Shown one piece after another: positions 1 through 4,947 of a stretch of 8,489 bases of DNA. How positions within the stretch are numbered: position 1 is the first letter of the stretch; each line of letters opens with the position of its first letter. Below the pieces are notes generated by a model. That model made no database searches, was not told the origin of the DNA, and worked only from the letters and a program-made list of their open reading frames with translations. Source of the DNA: Candidatus Vogelbacteria bacterium (GTDB lineage Bacteria > Patescibacteria > Paceibacteria > UBA9973 > UBA12445); the NCBI GenBank assembly GCA_016201425.1, contig JACQCW010000019.1, forward strand, positions 1 through 8,489, written 5' to 3'. Made by a program: the position numbers and the translations under genes.

Positions 1-1
1 A

Positions 2-340
2 TATGTTTGGCAGAACAGTTTTATCACTGAACCACTTCGAAGGTTTATTGATAATCCTGAGATCATAGAGAAAATCTTTGATTCTCTTACGCCGCGCGAT
101 ATTAAGGCCTCGGATCCGATGTTTTATCTTTCGAGGTTAGCTCCGGTTTTTGTCCTTTACTTTTGTCTCTGCCTTCTTGGTCATAAGGACCAAGTTCATA
201 AACTGGATCCTTTATTCGATCTACTTGCAATGGGTGTGGTGCCGCACCATATCGAAATGATCGAAGATAAGACAGGCGAAGTTTGTCTTTGTGGTGAAAG
301 TCGAATTTGTGTTGCCGTGGAGCGTGATCTAGAAAAGTAG
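2..340 (+). CDS. 3' end of an unrecognised protein (5' truncated)
   Basis: The frame is open from the first bases of the window to a TAG stop at 338-340, giving 112 residues of a protein whose start lies upstream. The first in-frame ATG, at 119, has no special claim to be the start, because coding-like sequence continues upstream of it (for example FITEPLRRFIDNPEIIEKI). The fragment is mixed helical. It has a hydrophobic, cysteine-containing stretch (FVLYFCLCLLG) and ends in a charged tail with a CLCGE cysteine pair. I do not recognise the family and propose no function. A strong + strand terminator 15 nt downstream supports a real transcribed gene ending here. It is separated from serS by that terminator and a new promoter, so it is probably in a different transcription unit. 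Confidence 0.6.
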   Translation, partial: YVWQNSFITEPLRRFIDNPEIIEKIFDSLTPRDIKASDPMFYLSRLAPVFVLYFCLCLLGHKDQVHKLDPLFDLLAMGVVPHHIEMIEDKTGEVCLCGESRICVAVERDLEK

Positions 341-355
341 AGGATGTAAAGTTTG

Positions 356-390
356 GGCTGGTTCGATTGAATCAGCCTTTTTTATTTTAT
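356..390 (+). terminator. Rho-independent terminator after the partial gene
   Basis: A 9-bp stem (356-364 with 369-377, one G-U pair) closes a GATT tetraloop and is followed directly by six T residues and a further T-rich run. This is a textbook intrinsic terminator on the + strand. The T-tract runs straight into the serS promoter region. Confidence 0.9.
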
Positions 391-396
391 AAATTC

Positions 397-405
397 TGGT
401 AAGAT
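397..405 (+). promoter_or_regulatory. Extended -10 promoter of the serS operon, probably leaderless
   Basis: TGgTAAGAT is an extended -10 element (TG at 397-398, hexamer at 400-405). Its last base lies 7 nt before the serS ATG at 413, so transcription would begin at or within a base of the start codon. No good -35 is visible at 17 nt spacing, where the sequence is the terminator T-tract; the extended -10 could compensate. A weaker alternative, TATAAA at 388-393, would give a leader of about a dozen bases. Confidence 0.6.
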
Positions 406-412
406 TAATAAT

Positions 413-1684
413 ATGTTGGATATTAAATTTATTAGAGAAAATCCCGATCTTATTAAGGAGGCAGCGCGTAAAAAGCACCTTTCTTTTGATGTTGCGAAAC
501 TTCTTGAAGTTGATAAACAAAGATTGACTTTAATGACCGAGATAGAGCAGATGCGGGCAAAGCAAAACCAAGTGAGTGTAGAAATAACAAAGGCACAAGA
601 TCCGAATCTGAGGGCTGCACTTATTGCTAATATGAAACAGGTCAAGGATACGATGCAGAGACGTGATGAGGCACTTACTGAAATCATGAAGAGTTGGAGA
701 GAGTTGATGTTAACGGTACCAAATATTCCTGATATGTCCGTGCCCGAGGGAGAAAGTGATAAGGAAAATGTTGAGTTACGTACATGGGGCGAGCCAAAAC
801 AGTTCACATTTAAACCAATGAGCCATATCGACTTGATGACTAAGAACGATCTGGTGGATTTTGACCGTGGTGTGAAGGTCGCCGGCTTTCGAGGGTATTT
901 TTTAAAAAATGAGGCGGCACGAATGTCGATGGCTATTTGGCAGTTTGTGATGGATGAGCTGGTTCCAAAAGGTTTTACACCGATGATTGTTCCATCGCTT
1001 GTAAGGAAGGAGGCATTCTTGGGAACCGGATATTTGCCACAGGGTGAAGAAGACTTATACAAAACGCAAGACGGTAGTTATTTATCAGGAACTGCCGAGG
1101 TGGCCACGATGTGTTACTTCATGGATGAAATTTTGAAGAAGGAAGAACTCCCCAAAAAAATGCTTTCTTTTAATACCTGCTATCGTCGTGAGGCTGGTAG
1201 TCATGGTAAGGATACAAAAGGGCTTTATCGAGTGCATGAATTTAATAAAGTTGAGCAGGTGGTTTTATGTGAGGCGTCACATGAGACCAGCGTCAAGCTT
1301 CATGAAGAGTTAACCGCAAATGCTGAAAGGTTACTTCAGGCGCTACAGCTCCCGTATCGTGTCGTCGTAAATTGTGGCGGAGATCTTGGGTTGGGACAAG
1401 TTAAAAAATATGATATTGAAGTATGGATACCATCCGAAGAACGCTATGGTGAAACACATTCGTCTTCATACTTTCATGATTTCCAAACCAGGCGGCTTAA
1501 CATTCGATATCGTGATGAAGCCGATGGCAAACTCAGATTTGCCCATTCTCTCAATAACACAGCGCTCGCAACTCCGCGGCTTCTTATATCCATTATAGAA
1601 AATTATCAGAATGAAGATGGAACTATCTCGGTTCCTGAGGTCTTGAAAAAATATATAGGAACAGATTTGATTTCTAGAAAATAA
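413..1684 (+). CDS. serS: Seryl-tRNA synthetase
   Basis: Charges tRNA-Ser with serine in the cytoplasm (class II aminoacyl-tRNA synthetase). The 423 residues match the usual bacterial length of about 420-430. The N-terminus (MLDIKFIRENPDLIKEA) is the classic SerRS start, so the ATG at 413 is secure. Residues about 27-100 form the antiparallel coiled-coil arm that grips the tRNA long arm, followed by the NIPDMSVPEGESDKENVE and WGEP linker motifs. In the catalytic core I see TAE at 227-229 (serine-binding), motif 2 CYRREAGSHGKDTKG at 256-270 with HEF at 275-277, ETHSSS at 347-352, and motif 3 with its arginine at R389. Motif 3 is unusual: NNTALATPR (381-389) replaces the common NGSGLAVGR-type sequence. 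The gene heads an operon with the FtsQ-like gene 12 nt downstream. No Shine-Dalgarno is evident. Confidence 0.97.
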   Translation: MLDIKFIRENPDLIKEAARKKHLSFDVAKLLEVDKQRLTLMTEIEQMRAKQNQVSVEITKAQDPNLRAALIANMKQVKDTMQRRDEALTEIMKSWRELMLTVPNIPDMSVPEGESDKENVELRTWGEPKQFTFKPMSHIDLMTKNDLVDFDRGVKVAGFRGYFLKNEAARMSMAIWQFVMDELVPKGFTPMIVPSLVRKEAFLGTGYLPQGEEDLYKTQDGSYLSGTAEVATMCYFMDEILKKEELPKKMLSFNTCYRREAGSHGKDTKGLYRVHEFNKVEQVVLCEASHETSVKLHEELTANAERLLQALQLPYRVVVNCGGDLGLGQVKKYDIEVWIPSEERYGETHSSSYFHDFQTRRLNIRYRDEADGKLRFAHSLNNTALATPRLLISIIENYQNEDGTISVPEVLKKYIGTDLISRK

Positions 1685-1696
1685 GTACACAACGCG

Positions 1697-2599
1697 ATGG
1701 AGATTAATCGTGAGATATTTAAATCTTCAGTCAGGATAAAGGGCCGCAAATTTTATCGTTTTATACTATATGTTTTGTTTTTTGCTGCCTTTCTTTTTGC
1801 GTTACTTAATTTTATTTTTAAGTTGGATAAGTTAGCGATTAAACAAGTTTTTATCAGTGGAAACAAAAATATTGAAACAGGCCTAATCTATGATGTAACC
1901 AAAGAAAATTTGAGTGGAAATTATTACTATATGTTTCCTAAAAACAACATTCTAATTTACCCTAGGGATGAAATCGAGAACTCTCTTAAAAAGAATTTCA
2001 TGCGAATTAAATATGTAGATATAGCGAGCGTGCTAGGTAATTTGTCTCTATCGATAAGCGAGCGTGAACCTGCGTATTTGTGGTGTGATGATGCCGACAA
2101 AGATGCAATTGATAGAATTTGTTACTACCTTGACGAAGACGGATTTACGTTTGCTATTGCTCCACAATTTTCGGGAGATGTGTATTTGAGTTTTTATGGA
2201 GGTAATAAGCGTGGTGGGTATATGGGGCGGAGTGTATTAGAGACCGCGAGTTTTCACTCAATCGTGGACATAAAGAATTACTTTTTAAAAGCTATTACAT
2301 CAGAGCACATTCAGTTAGGAGTTTTAAGCGGAATTTACATATATAAAAATGGCGACTTCGATCTGCTCTTTGGCAACGGCAATTCAAAGTGGAGGTTGTC
2401 TATTAATCTACCGGAAGGCGATTCAATCAATTCACAATCTGAAAATTCGTTGGAAAGTAAGTTGTTCGCCATTCTTAATTCTCAAGTTTTTAAGGATGAA
2501 TTGAATCATGCAAACAATAAGCTTGAATATATAGATTTGCGATTTGGGAAAAAAGTGTTCTATAAGTTTAGCCACATTGGCTATATTGGTACCAAATGA
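1697..2599 (+). CDS. ftsQ: FtsQ/DivIB-like cell division protein (POTRA domain)
   Basis: Predicted bitopic divisome protein. In known bacteria FtsQ/DivIB links FtsL and FtsB to the septal peptidoglycan machinery. A basic cytoplasmic tail (1-20) precedes one membrane span (about 21-42). A POTRA-type region follows at about 47-125, with the VFISGNKNIE opening and the SISEREPAYLWC strand, then YLDEDGF and, near the C-terminus, IDLRFGKKVFYKF (279-291). These are the typical landmarks of FtsQ in order. At 300 residues it is of normal size. It has only two cysteines, C130 and C142, both in the predicted extracytoplasmic part. It follows serS by 12 nt, has no Shine-Dalgarno, and its TGA stop overlaps the next ATG (ATGA). 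No ftsA, ftsZ or mur genes are in the window, so it sits outside a classical dcw order as far as can be seen. Confidence 0.85.
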   Translation: MEINREIFKSSVRIKGRKFYRFILYVLFFAAFLFALLNFIFKLDKLAIKQVFISGNKNIETGLIYDVTKENLSGNYYYMFPKNNILIYPRDEIENSLKKNFMRIKYVDIASVLGNLSLSISEREPAYLWCDDADKDAIDRICYYLDEDGFTFAIAPQFSGDVYLSFYGGNKRGGYMGRSVLETASFHSIVDIKNYFLKAITSEHIQLGVLSGIYIYKNGDFDLLFGNGNSKWRLSINLPEGDSINSQSENSLESKLFAILNSQVFKDELNHANNKLEYIDLRFGKKVFYKFSHIGYIGTK

Positions 2600-4500
2600 A
2601 TCGTTCTCCCATCAAGCAGTATATTTTTTGGATATTGATTGTATTCTTACTCGGGTGGTTTTTGGGAATGACTTTTTACGCTCTGTCTACTCATATTTCT
2701 AGACATCTATCAGATAGTACTGGGAACCAAGGTGACAGGACCGACTCAGTTTTAGGAACAACATTACATTATAGAAAACCGTTAGAAGTACCAACGCTCT
2801 CAGTTTTAGATTTTAAGAAGGTCAAGTCAACAATTAAGGCCAAGTCTTTTTTAGTTAAAGACCTTGATAACGGATCAAATATTTTGCTACGTGACAGTGG
2901 AGACAAGTTACCGATTGCATCTGTGACTAAATTAATAACAGCAATGGTGGCCATCGATAACATGCATTCGGATGATATCGTTCAGATGTCGAAGAGGGCC
3001 GTAGATACTTTGGGTCATCAGGGGAATTTGGCTATTGGTGAAAAGTTTAAATTGATTGATCTCGTAAATTGTTTACTACTCGAATCGAGCAATGATGCCG
3101 CCGAAGCATTGGCAGAACATGTGGGTCGAGATAAGTTTCTTTTACTCATGAATAGCAAGGCACAGGAGATCGGTATGGCCAATACTAAGTTTAAAGACCC
3201 AAGTGGATTATCTATTTTTAACATTTCCACGACGGAAGATTTAACCACTTTGATTGAATATATTAGAAAGAATCGAACTGATGTTTTGGATATAACAGCT
3301 AAAAGATTTCACAAAGTTGTGGGTGGCAATATGTCTCATGATCATGTTTGGCTTAATCGAAATCGTCTCATCAGACAAAACAACGATTTTTATATTGGGG
3401 GAAAGGACGGTTTTACCAGCGATGCACTCATGACCTTTGTCGGCGTCTTTTCTGTATCTGTTACAGAAATAGATCAAAAGCGATTTTCGATTGCGTTATT
3501 GCGAAGTAGCGATAGAAATGGAGATGTTGATAGGATTCTTAGTGGCCTTACAGCCTCGCTACAATATCAAAGTGGTGGCTCTTTTGCTGATATGTTAAAA
3601 GAAAGGCGACTTACAAAGAAAGCGATTGAACCAGAAAAGAATGTTTCACTTATGTTTGTTGGCGATATAATGATGGACCAAGGCGTCCAACAGATGATTA
3701 ATTTACATGGCGGTGACTTCATGTTTCCATTTGAATATGTCCCGTTTTTAAAAGATTCAGATATTCTTTTTGCAAACCTAGATGGCCCTGTCTCAGATCA
3801 GGGATATGATTTGGGTAATGTCCACTCTTTTAGAATGGACCCCAAAGTTATACCCGCATTAGCTCAAGCGGGATTTACTGTGGTTTCATTGGCAAATAAT
3901 CATATTGGCGACTGGGGCCTGACGGCGTTCGAGGACACGCTGAATAGATTGAGGTCTGGTAATATTTTGCCTGTGGGAGCAGGGTATACTAAAAGTAATG
4001 CGAGTACGGTTAAAATCGTTGAAAGAAACGGTATCAAGGTGGGATTCTTAGGATTTTCTGATGTTGGTCCAACATGGTTGACACACAATGATAGTCTTCC
4101 TTCAATTTTATCTGCAAGCGATCCTGAAATTAAGAGTATAATTTCTAATGCTGCGAAAAAAGTTAATCATCTTGTTGTCTCATTTCACTTTGGAGAGGAG
4201 TATCGTAGTAAGGTCACGGATAGGCAGCGTGATTTGGCACACATGGCGGTAGACGCAGGGGCAAAAATAGTTATTGGACATTATCCCCATGTGGTACAAA
4301 AGATAGAGAGGTACAAAGGAGGTCTAATCGCGTATAGTCTCGGAAACTTTATTTTTGATAAGTCTCTTTCAAGGGACGCAACAAGCGGTGACATGCTAGA
4401 AGTTATTTTGGATAAGGCCGATATATTAGAGATAAATGAGAACCAGGTTGTGCAAAATGCCTATTTTCAGCCTCACCTCGTTGAGGAGTCTGGTAAGTAG
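2596..4500 (+). CDS. Membrane-anchored S11 D-Ala-D-Ala carboxypeptidase fused to a CapA-like domain
   Basis: A 634-residue two-domain envelope protein. A signal anchor at about 8-30 has no clear cleavage site or lipobox, so both domains should face outward. Residues about 70-320 form an S11 (DacA/DacF type) penicillin-binding domain with all three motifs: SVTK (S109 nucleophile, K112), SSN (164-166) and KDG (270-272). Such enzymes remove the terminal D-Ala from peptidoglycan stems. After a short linker, residues about 348-590 match the CapA/PGA_cap metallophosphatase-like family: VGDIMM (355-360), NLDGP (394-398), LANNHIGDWG (432-441), HFGEEY (531-536), GHYPHVVQ (561-568) and YSLGNFIFD (580-588). 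The exact substrate of CapA domains is poorly settled, and no capB or capC is present, so polyglutamate synthesis is not implied. The ATGA overlap with the FtsQ-like gene indicates coupled translation. The usual PBP5 C-terminal domain is absent. The domain identities are firm; the joint function is inferred. Confidence 0.9.
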   Translation: MNRSPIKQYIFWILIVFLLGWFLGMTFYALSTHISRHLSDSTGNQGDRTDSVLGTTLHYRKPLEVPTLSVLDFKKVKSTIKAKSFLVKDLDNGSNILLRDSGDKLPIASVTKLITAMVAIDNMHSDDIVQMSKRAVDTLGHQGNLAIGEKFKLIDLVNCLLLESSNDAAEALAEHVGRDKFLLLMNSKAQEIGMANTKFKDPSGLSIFNISTTEDLTTLIEYIRKNRTDVLDITAKRFHKVVGGNMSHDHVWLNRNRLIRQNNDFYIGGKDGFTSDALMTFVGVFSVSVTEIDQKRFSIALLRSSDRNGDVDRILSGLTASLQYQSGGSFADMLKERRLTKKAIEPEKNVSLMFVGDIMMDQGVQQMINLHGGDFMFPFEYVPFLKDSDILFANLDGPVSDQGYDLGNVHSFRMDPKVIPALAQAGFTVVSLANNHIGDWGLTAFEDTLNRLRSGNILPVGAGYTKSNASTVKIVERNGIKVGFLGFSDVGPTWLTHNDSLPSILSASDPEIKSIISNAAKKVNHLVVSFHFGEEYRSKVTDRQRDLAHMAVDAGAKIVIGHYPHVVQKIERYKGGLIAYSLGNFIFDKSLSRDATSGDMLEVILDKADILEINENQVVQNAYFQPHLVEESGK

Positions 4501-4533
4501 CGTCGATGTGCATAATTTTCGGCATTTATGAGG

Positions 4534-4539
4534 TATAAT
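4534..4539 (+). promoter_or_regulatory. Consensus -10 box for the membrane protein / AAA+ unit, probably leaderless
   Basis: A perfect TATAAT ends 7 nt before the ATG at 4547, predicting transcription from the start codon or the base before it. An in-frame TGA at 4529-4531 excludes any start further upstream. No convincing -35 is visible at 16-18 nt spacing. No terminator precedes it, so readthrough from the serS operon is also possible. Confidence 0.65.
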
Positions 4540-4546
4540 ATTACAC

Positions 4547-4942
4547 ATGGTTATTCTTAGGCTTATCGGAGACTATTTTATTTGGCATTATACAGTTGCT
4601 GTCAAAAATATTTTTTTCATGTGGTTTGATTTTGAGTGGTTCGCCTGGAATTATTTCTCTATAAAGCAACTAACAAGGACACTTTTTGTCCCATGGAAAA
4701 GGCTTGGCGAGAATACTAAAGATTATTTTGATTTGGGGGCTGTCTTAACTGCTGTTGTCGTCACGACACTTATGCGTTTACTCGGTGCGCTCATACGTTT
4801 GAGCACAATTATATTCGGATTATTTTTGATGGTCTTGCTTATTCCACTTTGTGTCCTAGCCTTGATCGCATGGATTCTGATGCCGGTTATTTTAGGCTTT
4901 ATTTTTGCGCTAGGAGTCGAATTACTTGTAAAAGCTTTCTAA
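4547..4942 (+). CDS. Small polytopic membrane protein of unknown function
   Basis: A 131-residue protein in two parts. The first 60 residues are rich in aromatics and probably lie on or partly in the membrane: WHY near 13, FFMWFDFEWFAWNYFSIKQL around 23-42, then RTLFVPWKRLGE. After a short polar stretch (about 55-62), almost continuous hydrophobic sequence runs from 63 to 123, enough for two or three spans. I recall similar proteins, with an FSI...TLF.PWKR signature, from Patescibacteria as conserved hypotheticals, but cannot check. The ATG is fixed by an in-frame stop 18 nt upstream and lies 7 nt after a TATAAT. The AAA+ gene begins 5 nt after its stop, so the two are almost certainly one transcript and possibly one membrane complex. 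No catalytic motif is visible, and no enzymatic role is suggested. Confidence 0.85.
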   Translation: MVILRLIGDYFIWHYTVAVKNIFFMWFDFEWFAWNYFSIKQLTRTLFVPWKRLGENTKDYFDLGAVLTAVVVTTLMRLLGALIRLSTIIFGLFLMVLLIPLCVLALIAWILMPVILGFIFALGVELLVKAF

Positions 4943-4947
4943 GCTCT

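Noticed and set aside
3..68. Short ATG frame at position 3 in the third frame
   Set aside because: It stops after 21 codons, while the second frame stays open through a plausible protein up to the terminator.
382..1062. Minus-strand open frame of 226 codons
   Set aside because: It lies almost wholly antisense to the conserved serS coding sequence, its product resembles nothing I know, and it has no promoter or start context.
2597..2599. Recoding of TGA (as in some CPR lineages where it means glycine)
   Set aside because: The TGA ends the FtsQ-like gene right after its typical C-terminus and overlaps the next ATG. No conserved gene here has an internal TGA.
4476..4486. Small hairpin CCTC-GTT-GAGG near the end of the carboxypeptidase/CapA gene, as a terminator
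   Set aside because: The stem is only 4 bp, lies inside the coding region and has no following T-tract.
4849..4947. Longer start for the AAA+ protein (33 extra residues)
   Set aside because: This stretch is fully inside the upstream membrane protein gene in another frame. The residues look like out-of-frame noise, and the ATG at 4948 sits ideally 5 nt after the upstream stop.
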